The notes: a model not told the origin generated them from the letters alone. A stretch of 64,000 nt of DNA from Selaginella moellendorffii (GCF_000143415.4 NW_003314298.1:1209250-1273249), one strand, 5' to 3'. Shown: positions 26,740 to 39,351, counted from the stretch's first letter. Numbers and translations: made by a program.

Positions 26740-27242
26740 AACTCAAAGGAGCGGGCATTTTCTTGCGCTGGAATTCCTGCTCCTGGTGTTGGCGATCGAT
26801 GCTCCAGGGCGTGGCCGCCATGCATTCCCTATCATTGGCGGCAGCCAAGAACCCTATCCATACCGTCGACGCCCCTGCCAGCCGCTACCTAGAGGGGAGT
26901 CCTTGGCAAAAGCTTCTTCTCACAAACAAACACAGGCCCATCCGCCGGCTCGGCTTGTTCCACGTGTCGAACTGCCGTGCCCATGTACGGCCCACAATCA
27001 CTGTGGCTGCGACTTATGATTGAACGGGTTTTTTATTTTACATTTCACTTTTCTTCTAGGACAAATTTAAATGGTGTGATATTCCTCTTCGGATCTTGAG
27101 ATCTGGAGATAAATGGTGTGATCAACCAACCATTAACTTCAAACAAGTTCAAGCAAGTTCTTCAAAATCTCGGTCTTCCTCTTCGGATCTTGAGACTGCA
27201 GAAGGGCCTCAAGACTGGAACGTTTAGCTGGATTTTCAACAA
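26740..27242. other. Intergenic between PDK and the aspartic protease
   Basis: The first half (about 26705-26975) is the PDK upstream region, and pieces of it recur in the three repeat units further on. Around 27060-27200 short direct repeats occur (CTCTTCGGATCTTGAGA twice, AAATGGTGTGAT twice). No gene is seen. Confidence 0.5.
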
Positions 27243-28379
27243 ATGGCTCATTTTCTCATTCTTCTTGTGTTCTTTCTAGAGATTTCTAGTAGCCAGGGGA
27301 TTAAATTGCCTTTATGGAGTCTTAGGAAGTTCAATACAACAGGAATAAGTTCTATGCACTTTAATGAAGATGTGGGGGGCTACGTGACTGTGATCACATT
27401 CGGGAGTTTGACCAACATGCACAGCCAGCTCATGAACTTTGATTCAGGATCAGACATTTGCTGGGTGCCGATAAGAAGTTACAAACGTCGCCAGCAAGCA
27501 CTCTCTTGCCAATCCCAAATCTGCAAGAATATATTTCGTGGTGATTGTGATTCGGCAAATAGGTGCAAGTTTGATGTAGCCTATGACAGAGGCAATGCCA
27601 GAGGAATCATCATCGAAGACTCTGTAATCCTCCCAGGAGCTCGTACCGGCCAGGATTTTGTCCCACAAAACCATTTCTATTTCGGTTTTGCTCAATCTCA
27701 GCAGGGTTTAACAGCAGGGGTGGGCGTTCTTGGCATGAATAGGGGTTCATCGTCATTCATTTCCCAATTCAGAGATGCTCTAGGGGGGAATGTCTTTTCA
27801 TTTTGCATGCCGATCGAAACATCACTTTCAACCATAGCGAATGACGATGAGCAGGAATTTGGGACTTCAACTCTTGGTGATGATGCAAGGCGAGTGAATG
27901 GTTTAGCGACGGTTCCTCTTAGCGAGCAAGAGGAAGACAAAGACATGTTTTTTGTGACGATTGTCGGCTTGACTATCGATGGTGATTACATCGCAATCGC
28001 TCCACAGCTCCTCCTGATTGATACCGGTTCTACATTCACAAGCCTAACACCAACAATCTACACTCTCGTCATCCAGAAATTTCAAAACTTGCTACCAGGA
28101 AGGAAGAAAGTTATCAGCCAAGCGATGTGCTTTAGAGCTTGCGATTGTGGCCCGGTTGAAGACATTCCAAAACTAGCTTATCATTTCGATAACGGGGTTC
28201 ATATGGAATTAGTACCCCACAACTTATTTGATCGACAGGGTGATTTCTGGTGTTCTACAATTAGGAAGGGAGAAACCAACATCCTTGGTCTTGCTCATAT
28301 GATGAACATTTTGGTTCTTTTGGATTCTGATAATAGTCTGTTTGGCTTCAAGCCAAATTGTATGGGCTATGCTAAATGA
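27243..28379 (+). CDS. Secreted pepsin-like (A1) aspartic protease
   Basis: One uninterrupted frame of 378 residues. A signal peptide is likely (hydrophobic residues 3-14, cut near SSSQG). The first catalytic motif is D67-S-G-S with the preceding 'FGSLTNMHSQLMNFD', and the second is D260-T-G-S in 'LLLIDTGSTFTSL'. The layout, with a Cys-rich insert after the first motif ('SCQSQICKNIFRGDCDSANRC'), is that of plant nepenthesin/CND41-like atypical proteases. Ser instead of Thr in the first motif is tolerated in several plant members. The lack of introns and lack of neighbours of the same family suggest a retroposed or lineage-specific copy. The substrate is unknown. Confidence 0.9.
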   Translation: MAHFLILLVFFLEISSSQGIKLPLWSLRKFNTTGISSMHFNEDVGGYVTVITFGSLTNMHSQLMNFDSGSDICWVPIRSYKRRQQALSCQSQICKNIFRGDCDSANRCKFDVAYDRGNARGIIIEDSVILPGARTGQDFVPQNHFYFGFAQSQQGLTAGVGVLGMNRGSSSFISQFRDALGGNVFSFCMPIETSLSTIANDDEQEFGTSTLGDDARRVNGLATVPLSEQEEDKDMFFVTIVGLTIDGDYIAIAPQLLLIDTGSTFTSLTPTIYTLVIQKFQNLLPGRKKVISQAMCFRACDCGPVEDIPKLAYHFDNGVHMELVPHNLFDRQGDFWCSTIRKGETNILGLAHMMNILVLLDSDNSLFGFKPNCMGYAK

Positions 28380-28490
28380 AAGATATAAGATATTTCCTCT
28401 CTTTCGAGTTATACAATAGATTAGCTATATAGATCTCCCTCACCTGTACATTGAGATTACTATACACCAATCTTTCCCCAGCGTAAGCGA

Positions 28491-29997
28491 TCATTGATCG
28501 GCTTCGTTTGTTCGCATGAATTTGGTGTACTCTTGTTGCATCATCTCTCCGCCATTTGCTGAATCGAAGGTACATTTGTAGAAGCTAGAGCACAAAGAAA
28601 CAACACTCAGCAATCTAGAACAGCAAAACATAACAGTACCTGCCGTCTAGTCCCACAATGAGGACCGAGTTCTTCTGTGCTCCAAACGCGACAGTGGCAT
28701 GAATCTCTTCTGGGAGCCTGTACTGCGCAAACGACCATTCCGAGCTGAAGTACTTTGGTAGAACACCTGCGACAAAGCAAAACCAGCTTTCCCAGTTAGA
28801 AAACTCTGAGAAACTCGATCAAAAAACTTGACACAAACCTTTCATAAACGAAAGAGTTGAGCCAGGATTTCCACCGGGAGAGAGCGTTGGCGAGCCGGCA
28901 AACGGGCTTGTACACCCCGATCCCTGACTCCCACTCCTCTCGATGCTTTGAGCTTCAGCCGGCCTCGACTCGTCAGAAGGCGACGGACCCTTAAGTCTGA
29001 AAACATGCACGGTACCCTTGTCACTGGAAACGGCAAGCCATTGAGCGTTGGGCGAGAAGGCAATGCTGAAAATCTGTGCTCTATCTGCTCCCCTCCGCAG
29101 CTGGGAAAGCAAAAGTGAAAAGCCGAAGTTAATAGCCATCCAAAGAACCAAAAGAAAACGTCTTACCTCTTGGAGACGAGTTCCATCCATAGTGTTAAAG
29201 ATCCGGATGAGCGTCCCCTTGGTGCTGGCAGTAGCAAGGAGCTTCCCATCCTGCGAGAGACTGAAGCAAGCCAGATTGGAATCGTGCGCCGGGATGAACT
29301 TGGTTTTTCTTAGTCCGTAGTGTTCCACACGAACCTGCCCTTTGTGGAGTCCCGGACAAGCAAGAATCGGCGTCGTGGAGCTCGGGGACAATGCACACAG
29401 TCCCTTGCCGTTGGCGATCGTCTCAATCTGGTGAAGTAGCTTCAAGTCCACGAAATTGTAAACGTAGATCTTGTGCTCCAGGATCACGACTATCCTGTCC
29501 CTGCGGAGCTTCACCCCTCTAACCTCGGACCTGAATGCAAGCTCCCCAATGCAGCGGCCCTGGTGATCGTCCCAGATCATGACTTTGGTCGGAGGGTAGC
29601 GAGGGATCGGCCCACCGCCCACGATCGCGAGGATATTGCACCTAAAGAGCATCTCTACGAGCGCAATCCCTGCGTTTGGTACCTCTCGCCGGAACGTCTC
29701 CTTGAAGGGATCGCAATTGTAGATCCGGAAGCCTGTGTTTGTGCCGCACGCGAAACAACCATAGTCCTGGTTGAATGCGGCCGAGATGAGAAGCTTGGGG
29801 GCACTTGCCTGATCTTGAGCGGCAGTGCCGGCGCTAGGGTCGGAAGAATCCGTGTGCTCTACTGCTACTCCTGCTGCTGCTACCTGCGCCGGCGGCATCG
29901 GCGGCTCCTCATCACGAGATTGCTGCTGCTGTGGCGCCACCGGGTGATGATCGCCTGCCGGGAGCGCGACACCGAGGCCATTCGAGACGAGCGCCAT
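28491..29997 (-). CDS. ATG18a: Autophagy PROPPIN, ATG18a-like (copy 2)
   Basis: Four exons (29997-29167, 29100-28839, 28766-28640, 28584-28491) give 437 residues. It has the same exon phases as copy 1, including a 127-nt third exon. The PI3P-binding motif is LRRG (278-281), closer to the consensus L/FRRG than VRRG of copy 1. The first 60 residues are a longer, low-complexity Pro/Gln/Ala-rich extension. The loop after the RRG blade carries '[13 protein letters not shown]', as in copy 1, and the end is '[20 protein letters not shown]'. The two copies are about 4 kb apart in the same direction with PDK and a protease between them, so this is an old local duplication. All introns are GT-AG. Confidence 0.95.
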
Positions 29998-30013
29998 GCC
30001 CGGGCCCCTGCGT

Positions 30014-30028
30014 TAACCCTAACCCTAA
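30014..30028 (+). promoter_or_regulatory. Telomere-like repeat/telo-box before ATG18a copy 2
   Basis: TAACCCTAACCCTAA, two plant-type telomere units, lies 17 bases upstream of the start codon of copy 2. It is too short to be a telomeric insertion and most likely acts as a telo-box. Confidence 0.4.
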
Positions 30029-30178
30029 TTCTCAGAACGCCCTCCCTGTACCTTTATCAAAGCAAAAATTTACATTTTCCCCTTTTTAAACATGAAAAAG
30101 ATCGTAAATGCATTCGTTCTCTGAGAGTCAAAAACTAAAATTCGAATATATAATTGAAATAACAAAATCATAAAACAA

Positions 30179-31057
30179 TTATGCGGCAGCCATGATGCCC
30201 CAAAAATACGTCTTTACATTTTCTGGAATCCGCTGCCTCTTCCATGTCACAGTTTTATGCTCCCAATCAATAGTACCTCTAAAGAGCCCGTGACAGTAAC
30301 GCTTAGTAGCAAACACCATAGGAGCATAGCGCATCCCTTGCAACCTAAAAATCCACGATTTTTCTTGATCTAAAACTCCTGGAAGTTCCTCAAATTCTTC
30401 CCATTGTTTAGCTTCCTCATTGTAATAGCGAAGGTTTCCAAACTGTACAACAACCACCTTCCCTTGAACCATAGTCATCGTTGCACCATAGTGCTTAAAC
30501 TCTTTAGGGAGGTCAGCATAAAGCTCTGCCCAGGAATTCTGACCTGCATTGTAATACCTCAATTCTCTGTTTTCATACAAGCCAATCACACGATCTGCGC
30601 CGTTTGAGATCACATTCGTAATTATCCCTAATGTATCTAAACCAGCCACACGTCCAATTTTTACCCACTTGTCTTCACTTGCTGAGTATACCTGAGTCTT
30701 GTTTACTCCAAAGGCATGAATTGTATCTTCATCAACTGTAGCATAATACTGCTGACCAGGCTTCATGAAAGCTGTTGAGATTGTTGTCCACTTGAGGCCA
30801 TCATCTTTCAGGTTCATTTTGTAAAGGGCTGGCCGTCCTGGGTTTGGACGGCACTTTTGAGGATATTTCCGCATCCCCCGTACAGGAACCAACTTGACTA
30901 CGAAGACATGGAGATTACCCCCTGCAGAAGCATGAATTGCAGCCACACGCTCATCTGCTTCTAGCTGCACTTGCTCCAATTCTGTCCATGCTTCTGTTTC
31001 AATATCAAGATGTAAGATGCGTACATCATCGTCATAAAACAGCAAAATCAAACCCAT
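30179..31057 (-). CDS. Kelch-like beta-propeller protein, repeat-unit copy 1
   Basis: An intact 292-residue frame on the minus strand. It contains four to five related segments of about 45 residues built as '...V.gLYenrELRYYNAGQNSWAEL' and '...VVVVQFGNLRYYNEEAKQWEEFEELP', the spacing of kelch-type propeller blades. The end 'KTYFWGIMAAA' is kept in all copies. There is no signal peptide or transmembrane segment. I do not recognise the family; fucose-lectin-like propellers are another possibility. A nearly identical intact copy is at 39548-40426, a copy with two stops at 42217-43095 and a stub at 44717-44870. Preservation of two long frames argues for a real gene. Confidence 0.6.
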   Translation of the reverse strand: MGLILLFYDDDVRILHLDIETEAWTELEQVQLEADERVAAIHASAGGNLHVFVVKLVPVRGMRKYPQKCRPNPGRPALYKMNLKDDGLKWTTISTAFMKPGQQYYATVDEDTIHAFGVNKTQVYSASEDKWVKIGRVAGLDTLGIITNVISNGADRVIGLYENRELRYYNAGQNSWAELYADLPKEFKHYGATMTMVQGKVVVVQFGNLRYYNEEAKQWEEFEELPGVLDQEKSWIFRLQGMRYAPMVFATKRYCHGLFRGTIDWEHKTVTWKRQRIPENVKTYFWGIMAAA

Positions 31058-31139
31058 TCCTACGACTTACCCTAAGGATTGTTGCCCTTAAATATATGGA
31101 AGGTAAACATAAATCGAATATGCTAATATCCTTGTCCCC

Positions 31140-31510
31140 AAAACTTAAGTAAAACCGACATGGAAACACAGGGAGAATCCGTGACCAGGATTTCGGCTGG
31201 TGCGTGGAGCCTACCGATCAATTTAAAACCCCAAGAAATAATGTAGCAATCGATCGAGCGTCCACTCCAAGAAAGAAATCCTTCCCTCTATACCCACATT
31301 CTGCTGGATTGGAGTGACGAGCTGAGTACCGGAAAATATGCTCCCCGACGCTCCATCTGCTCGCAGCACGATGGCGATCCACATTGCATTTTCTTGCACT
31401 GGAATCTAGCGCATACTTGTTGTAGCTCCAGGCCGTGGCATTCCGGTGGCGGCAGCCAAGAGCCAAGAGCCACAGCCGATCCGCTGGCTCGGCTTGTTCC
31501 ACGTGCCTTC
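31140..31510 (+). repeat. Chimera of ATG18a and PDK 5' sequence, unit 1
   Basis: On the plus strand, 31170-31320 ('GGGAGAATCCGTGACC', 'GATTTCGGCTGG', 'TATACCCACATTCTGC') matches the ATG18a copy 1 exon 1/upstream region (about 24505-24820). 31355-31510 ('CCGCTCGCAG'-like, 'GCATTTTCTTG', 'GCTCGGCTTGTTCCACGTG') matches the PDK upstream region (about 26705-26975). The order and direction are those of the source locus, with the PDK gene missing between them. Confidence 0.75.
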
Positions 31511-32083
31511 ATGTTCACAAAGCGAAGCGGCACCCTTCTTCAGATTCAGAAGACGCTTCCACTGGAAGAAGAAGTTCCTTAGGCTGCTCAGCTTGAGACA
31601 TTCCAAGGAGCTCCTTGCCGTGCTTCTGTAGCATCACCTGGCCACTCTTGCTGGCCACTTGATGTCAACCTTGTTCATGAAATACGGGTATCACCCAACC
31701 CCCTCCACAGCAGCCCAGTCGAAGCCAATGAATTTGACCTATACTTGCCTGCTGGGATAACTGACCCTCACCATCACGTTCACATCTCTAACATCTCCAT
31801 GCACCCCAATGTCACCTGTGACTGGGATTCCGTGTGCTTTGTCTTGTGCCTGTGGGTGCCCATGAAGTGGACACCAGTCCTCCCCTAGGTACTCCAAATT
31901 CACTTGCACCCATCCTCTAGGAAGCTGGTCTATATTATAGCTGAGGAGCCAGCCTAACCTCTTCAGCTGCCCAAGCCCTGTGCACAGCTTCCCATAAGAA
32001 CCTTGAGTGTACTTATGTCCTAGATGAGAAAAACCAATATTCTTACACTTTTTTAATAGCTGATTTGTTAATCCCAAAAACAT
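31510..32083 (-). pseudogene. Kinase-like gene, 3' fragment, unit 1
   Basis: The minus strand encodes 'QLPRGWVQVNLEYLGEDW' and a kinase-like catalytic loop H-G-D-V-R-D-V-N-V, followed by a stop after 'SYPSRQV'. Compared with unit 2 it lacks several dozen bases and has frame changes. It is a dead fragment of the family described at 40966-41541. Confidence 0.55.
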
Positions 32084-32089
32084 TTTTAT

Positions 32090-33160
32090 TTTCTTAAGTT
32101 AATACAAATTAGTGAAAGGGTTCTAACTTACTTTAGTTTAGTACATAGTTTGTATGATGCAACTTAAAAAAGAGATATTAACTTTTTGGGCTAAAGCAAT
32201 TGAGTTAAATAAAGTTTGGAGTTGATGTAAAAAAGTGGCCATTGCACTTTTTTAAAAAAAGTGATCCTTATGACTTTCTTTTGTAACATTATGCTTAGTT
32301 AAATGAGGTTTTTATTCTCTAGAAAAACCAACTTTGGGCTGAGTTTTGTTAAGGCACAAAACCGGCAAAGAGCCATAATAGAAAGTTTCGTTATACACAA
32401 AACCAATGAAGAGCAATAGGTAGTCTTCACATGAAGGTACTTCTAGAAAACCTCTAAGTGTTAAGAGGTCAGTCTTGAAAGGGGAATTGCTCATGAACTT
32501 ATTTTTTTTGATCCCCAAAAGGAGAAAGGGGTCAATCTTGAGAGGAGAGTTGCTTATAAGTTTAATGGCCCATGCTATTGTGATTGTGGAATCCAAAACA
32601 CCATCTATCCATTGGTGTTCACAATCACTCGTGAATACTTGCCTCTCTTGATTCCTTCAAAGGGCATGCCTTACATCATCTTTTGCTTCATTGAGTCTCT
32701 CAGCCAAAGTACATTAAACCATGTGTATTCCTTGAAACCATGGAGGTACATTGCTCTCCTTTGATTTCCTCTTATGCACTTTCATATCTGCCCCAACTGT
32801 AAGCTATTGATGATTAGACCCTATTGAGACTCAATACCATTATATTGCTCTTGTCGGTGTTGAGTGCTTTTGTTGGTGCCTTTGCTCGGATCTCTTCAAA
32901 AACGAGTGACAACTCTGACTAACAACCTTGATAAAGGTCTCTATCAAAACTTGTACCTTTGAAGTATGGTCATCCATACACTTGTGCCATTGCTAGATAT
33001 GTACATGAGTCACAAACCTTGAAATCCTTGTGAAGGGACTTGGGCCAAATTCATGTTTCCACTCTTTGGTAGGATGGACATTTATCTTGAGTGTCTTCAT
33101 AGCTAGGGCCAAAAACACCCAAACTTATTCATCATCACTAAACACCCTCATTTGCCATAG
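32090..33160. other. AT-rich, nothing recognised
   Basis: No gene or known repeat is visible. Reading frames are short and without similarity to any family I know. Confidence 0.5.
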
Positions 33161-34040
33161 AGAAGCTAAAAGTTTGCCAAAGTGTTGGTGACAGAATCCT
33201 CCTCATGTGAGGAGCTTTATTTCCAAACCTCCACCATTATTGACCTTGAAGAAGCTCACAAGAAGAACCACCTCCTCAAGAAGTCCTCAAAACCGACACA
33301 CTTGAACCAAGGTCACACACGACACCATCACTTCAAATTCTTAATCTTTGGCAAAAATCACCTTACAAGTCTTAGGGATGAGGAGGATTTCCTTTACCTT
33401 GCTTGAGCTCACCATTGTCCATGGAACAAGCCTCCAATCCCCCAAAAAAAGAATTATGGAGTAACAAATTACAAGTCTAAGCAACAAGTCGAGGACTCAA
33501 ATATTTAGATCTCTTTCTTCCACCATTTGATCTTCTTGAAATTCTAAAGGCATAATCTCTATAACCAGGTTTAGCTTCTCACTAACGTGATCTAAGATGT
33601 AGAGAAGTTGAAGGTTTGCCAAAGTGTTGGTGATGGAATTGTCCTCACGTGGGGAACTTTGTTTCCACACCTCCACCACTGCTAACCTTGAAGAAGCTCA
33701 CAAGAAGAGCCACCTCCTTGAAAAGTCTTCAAGACCGATACACTTGAAGCAAGGTTACACACGACACCATCACTACAAGCTCCTAATCCTTGGCAAGAAT
33801 CATCTTACAAGTCTTAGGGATGAGGAGGATCTCTTTCACCTTGCTTGAGCTCACCACTGTCTATGAAGCAAGCCTCCAGACCCCCAAAAAGAGAACCATG
33901 GAGTAATGAATGACAAGTCTAAGCAACAAGTTGAGGACTCAAATACTTAAATCTTCTTTCTCCACCATTTGATCTTCCTGAAATTCTAAAGGCATAATCT
34001 CTATAACTAAGTTCAGCTTCTAACCGACATGATCTAGAAA
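33160..34040 (+). repeat. Tandem duplication of a ~440-bp unit
   Basis: Two head-to-tail copies (about 33160-33600 and 33601-34040) align with a 440-442 base offset, for example GAGGACTCAAATA at 33491 and 33931. Each copy keeps a 74-codon plus-strand frame (33182-33406 and 33624-33848) with about two thirds of residues identical and the end 'LTSLRDEED..'. I do not recognise the peptide and do not call it a gene. It may be part of an old retrotransposon. Confidence 0.75.
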
Positions 34041-35651
34041 CAAATGCATCAACTAAGAGAGCCAGCCATTTGAACTTACATTGAATTTCATTTGCTTGAA
34101 CTATATTACTTGAGTAGACAAATCTCACAACCCAACTATTAAATCTTTGTGAAACCTTGTAAGTACAATCTTCCTAGTGTCTTCTAGTTTTTCACTAGAG
34201 CAATTTTCAGTCAAATGGCACATAAAGCAGCCACAATTGACCCATTCTCACCTTAAACCTTAGCCACCAAATTGATTAAGCATTATACTTAGTGGTAACC
34301 TTGCATGTCATTAAACACTATGATAATAGTGAGCTCTCATTGATCTTGATTTGGTCTTGGTAAACTTATATCTTAGTTAATGATGGTGATGTTTAACTTA
34401 GTTATTTGAGGTTGAGGTGTTAGTACTTATATTGTAACTTTGTTTATTATGAGGTTGTGTACATATATGAATTCATCCCATGGTCTTCATTTTAGTTTCT
34501 GATGAGTGTTAATTATGCAAGTTAGTCTTTTCAAGACATGCTCAAAGTTATTGGCTAGATGTGTTGGTATGCTTATTGTAGTTGAGTTGGATTTGAGTAA
34601 TCATTTTAACTATGCTTGTCCATCTTTCTATATCTTGTACTTAAGGTATTACCTTCATATTAAACAAGTATACAACTTGATGACATGAATTTAATATTTA
34701 AGTTTTGTGAAGGCAAGTTGAAGAGTGATTGTTTAGGTTTGCTTTATCAAATGGTATTGCAGATGATTGTATTGATAAATTTACATGGCTTTTCCATATT
34801 AGCATGTTGATTTTACTTTGTTAATAACATTTAATTGCATTTAGTCTATGGTGTTAAATTTTATTAAGCCTTGGACGTAGTGATTCACTCATTGATAATG
34901 TATTTATTATTTGTAGCTAAGTATTGTTGAAGGATTAATTTAAGGTATCTTTGACTTTGGTTTAGCTTGGTTGCTAAAGAGTGTTGAATGGTAATTCACT
35001 CTTACTTTTAACTATATTTTGGTGTTGATAACATTGAAGTGGTGCATTGATATTGACATTATTGACATTGAGATTAGAGAGAGATAAAATGCCTTTTCAT
35101 AAGATTGATATTAAGTTTCATTAATCTTGATGCAGATAGTGTTAATAATTTTGTTGTAGCTTTATATCGTTAGCATTTATGCACTTACTAGTTAGTTACT
35201 ATATTGACTTTCAAATGAGTTAAGTGGCAAGTTTGAGTTAATTATGTTCTAGATAAATTTGTTTAGTTGAGTTCAACTTTACCTTCTTATTGAGAAATGA
35301 TTTAGTCATGGACATTACTAGTCTTGCAAGAGGAAGAGTTAGTGATCAATATTGAAGTGATTGAATCTTTATTAAATTTATGTTGGGATTATATCGATCA
35401 TTGATGATTCTTATTGCACTTATTATAAAGTGAATCACATTGTATTATAAAAAATGGATTCATGGAGGATTGTTTAATAATCATTTGTTGAGCAAAACTT
35501 TGTTGTGCTTGTTTTTTAGATTGATGCAAACATGCTCTTCATTAGCTTTTGTATCACAAAATTTAATTTATAAATATATTGAGAAGGATATTATGGGTTG
35601 TACCATAATTTTATTTTTTGCATTGAAGTTAGTTTGTGTGAAACTTGTGAT
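34041..35651. other. AT-rich, nothing recognised
   Basis: This region is strongly AT-rich with T-rich plus strand. No protein similarity or repeat family is seen. Confidence 0.5.
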
Positions 35652-36671
35652 GCTCAAAAACGATGCCATGGAAAACCACTGCCATTGCTATTATAAGCTA
35701 ATGCTCCACACTTTCGATCGCATTCCACCGAGGGGGCTCTTTACCCGGGCGTCTGCCGCTACCGGGTGTGCTCTATGAGTCGAGTTGATCTCATCGTGCG
35801 TCTCCCAAGCTAGACATTTTCAAACTACATGCACAAGCACTGCTTTTCTCCGGTATGTATGGTTCTTCTTGTGCTCATTTTGCTTATACTCTTGTCTAGA
35901 TCGATTTTCCATGCATTGTGGTCACTCCACGCCGGACCTGGTATACTTTTGATCTGCCCTTTGGAAACTTTTGAGAAAGCTTGCTCTCGTTTGAGCTCAA
36001 TCAAGCCTCTCACATCATGGCCATAGTTTTGGCACCCAAAACCAAGTGTTTGAAGACAAGCTTCACTACCAAGATCACCACCCATTCCATGAGGTGTGAC
36101 TTGTTTATATTGAATCTAAGATTTTCTTTAAGAGCTTCCCTGGTTTATTGGATTTCTGGTGCAACCCTGGAGTTTTTCTTGTTGAGTAAACTTTCACGGT
36201 TTGGAGCAATATATTATTGCTAGGAAAAGGCATCAAACTTGGAGCTAGAGTACAGGATTTGAAAGAATTGAAACCAATGGACCTCCAGCTTTGACAATAG
36301 ATGGGACCATGGATCAAATCAAACTCGAGCTCAAACAAGCCATCTTCCAGGACACTACCTTAAACGAATGTTGCTGGTTCTTGTTGCAGCATACTTATAT
36401 TTTGCTTCTCAGAAGTAGCTTTTGCATCAGTTGCTTGCTCAGATTGAGACGCAGAGTCCATCCAACCCACTTTGTTTGCCATGGCCTCGGGATTTTAAAT
36501 AAAACGTGTCCCAAAACACAAGTGAGAGTTCCATTCCATCGAGAAGAGAATGGTTTCTTTCTTGAGCTTGACAGCAGCAACGAACTGAGCACCGTGCTCA
36601 GAATTTGTGCCTACAAAACAAAAAAGCTTGCGCTGCTGTACGGTATACGTTAAGAAGCAATTAGTGTACAC

Positions 36672-36760
36672 TTTGGACGGGAACCTGGTGGCCGGATATC
36701 TGGCTAGAATAAAGAAATGTATCACAGGTTCGAATCCACAGCCAGAGACCCAATCAAAAT
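36672..36760 (+). repeat. tRNA-like (possible SINE) repeat, arm B copy
   Basis: Sense strand is plus here: GACGGGAACCTGGTGGCCGG opens the copy, TATCTGGCTAGAATAAAGAAAT follows, then a shortened middle and the B-box-like GGTTCGAATCC at about 36735. It lacks about 16 bases between the boxes compared with copy 1. Confidence 0.45.
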
Positions 36761-36889
36761 TCTTTTGTCTGAACGGAATGCTCTTCGATCCCTAGGGTTT
36801 GGCTCTTGGATCGCGCAATATTCCCTTTCACTGGCAAATGCGCGCAGCAAGAACACACGAGGCATTCGATCGACGCGGCGTCAATCTTG

Positions 36890-37790
36890 TTCGATTGAAT
36901 GCCCCAGAGAAATCCTGTGTCCTGCAACACAGTCGAACAATCCTACATCCGGACCTCCAATCGCGGCCAGGTAAACAAGATCTTTGATTCTATGCCGCAT
37001 CATGAGGTGGTTGCTTGGAACTCACTCATTACACTGTATGCCCAGTCCGGGCATCTTGAGCTTTCCAAGAACACGGAGTTCCGTCTCTTGGAACCGCGCT
37101 TGTGGCAGCATCCCGTATCCGTGACTGAGAGTCTATGTTTGATTGCTTCTCAGAGCGCCATGGAACTCGATGATAATGGCGCTCGCGCACCAGGGGCAAA
37201 TTGTGGCAGCGAAATCGACCGTCGACAAAATGTCGGCCAAGGATCTCGTGTCCTACCACTGTGCTACGCCCAGAATGACAGGATGTTCCATCGGTTCCCC
37301 TTCACCAGTACAGCGGTGAATACCAGAGGGGGGTTTTTCTGTATTTTACTTTTGCGAATGGAGTGGAGACGTATGGAGCGTTGGAGGGCGCGAGAGAGAT
37401 CTTTGATTTCATGCCGGATCAAGACGTGGTGCGTGGACGGCGATGACGACAGCCACCAGGGCTTCGTCGCCCTCACGAAGAACATCTTTGATCAAATCCC
37501 GGAGAAGAATCCAGTACCGTGGATCGTCGCATTTGCCATTTTGACGAGGCCGTTCACGAGATCCTGCGCAAGACCAGTGTCTGCTGGATCACGCAACTTT
37601 CAACTTGAGCACCATGTTGGAGAGCATGAAGATGTGCACCTTGGTTTCCTGGACAACCAATGCTCAGAACGGGCACTATGATCGAGCAGTGGAAATCTTC
37701 CAGCTTATGAATCTCGAGGGTGTCAAGCCGGACGAGTTGATGTTCCGGAGCGTTCTAACTTTGTGCAGCCATGTTGGTCTAGTAGCCGAG
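36890..37790 (+). pseudogene. PPR pseudogene in arm B
   Basis: The plus strand holds a 260-codon frame (36899-37681) with PPR repeats 'FDSMPHHEVVAWNSLITLYA' and 'NIFDQIPEKNPVPWIVAFA', separated by a stretch without PPR character. A second frame at 37605-37800 continues with 'CTLVSWTTNAQNGHYDRAVE' and 'VKPDELMFRSVLTLCSHVG'. A frame shift near 37600 breaks the protein, and there is no N-terminal part or E domain. Confidence 0.7.
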
Positions 37791-38109
37791 TTGGTACTCA
37801 CTTCGATTGCTTTTACCATTTGCTTTTTGAGATCATACACACATAATAAGGGAAATACATCTGAATATCTCCTTTCCATAACTAAGATTGAGGGAAAGTC
37901 CTATGCTTCTCATCCTTTTGCAGCTGATTTATTTAAGCCTTCGTGTAGATAAGAGGCTTATATAGTGTGCTGCTGGTATCACCACACCAATAGAGACTAC
38001 GCTCAAGCATCACACCACACTATCAATCTGTGATTGTTTAATGAAAAGTGAACTTCTTCTAATACCAGTGATCACATATAAGATATAATCCAATAGCTAG
38101 TTCGCTAGT

Positions 38110-39351
38110 TTCTAGTTTGTGTTCATATTCTTCGCGGATCCTCTCCATCTCTTTGAAGAACAAGAGTTTTGGAGCTAAGCAGTGTCACCTGATCTCGCCC
38201 AAAGAGGACGTGGTACACATCCTCGACTTGCTTTCGGTCACAGCGTGATATTCCTGCAGTACACATGGCCTGCAATGTTGATGTGCACGGCATCTGTATG
38301 ACTATAACAAGATAAATCTCATATTTTGTAGCAGTTGTTGTCTTTCTGGCAAACCAGTGTTGCATAGCTTGGTCTGTCCAATATTGGTTGTTCCAATTAT
38401 TGGATAGAACGTCTTCCAGGTCTAATCCCAGGTGTTCCATCCATTCTTGCAATTCCTTCCACTGTGGTTCATGCTGGATGAAGTTTGTGTGAAGTGCTTC
38501 TAACATACCCCAGATAATACATATCGGGGTAGTCCTGGAGCTGTGACTTCACATGCATAAAGGGCAACTGGTGGCACTTTAGCATTATAGAATAGTCTTC
38601 CAATCTGTGACTGTATTATTATGACAGTCTGACTAGAAACTATTATATACTTTGTGCGGCTTTCACATGATCTTTGACACCTTCAGTCCATGTTCCTTGT
38701 TTGTGCACGTATCCTAGGTATTTGCAAGCTTGTGTCTCTTCCACAAGCTCACCATATCCTGGAAGATAATATCTGCGTTTTGCCCAAGTATACTTGCACT
38801 CCTGCCTTCACACAGAAGCTCGCGAGTGTGTCTGCATCCGGGGCAACCAGCAGCAAGTCGTCAGCATATAGAAGCGAGTATACGATAATTCTTCTCCTTT
38901 AATATCACTTCCAACGCTCCAATGTATATTGCAAACAACGTAGGGGAGAGTGGACACTTTTGCATATGGTTGATGACCATTAAAGATTTGTAGTTTCACC
39001 AATTTGTAAAGCTCAATGATGGCAGCTCAATGATGTCTGTCAAATACCTTGGCAAGTCGATATAACCACTTTGAAGCTTTGAAGCGAAGATTCATTTTCT
39101 AGTTCTTATCAAAACAAAGTGAATCTCTATAACTCTGGGAGTCGTTGCCTCTAGGATTCCCATGTACAATTCAAACTGGGAAAATCCAGTCCCTGGGCGT
39201 TCAAGATCACCTTTTGGTGTGACGCAGCCATTGGATCTATTGCCAAGTGGTGGCCACCCAGATAGAAATTTCTAGGATTGTCCAGGCGACGCTCTCGAGA
39301 GAGATCAATGCTACCTATAGCTCCTCTCTTTATGTGGTGGCTTTGCACCAT
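38110..39351 (-). mobile_element. LINE reverse transcriptase relic, arm B
   Basis: Minus-strand pieces match those at 11922-13110. At 38868-38857 the bases read Y-A-D-D, the intact metal-binding core of a reverse transcriptase, followed by LLLVA. Upstream pieces include 'VKLQIFNGHQPYAKVSTLPYVVCN'-type sequence (about 39000-38930). Downstream, 'LHTNFIQHEPQWKELQEWMEHL' and a Cys-rich end extend to about 38123. Several frame changes remain. Confidence 0.7.
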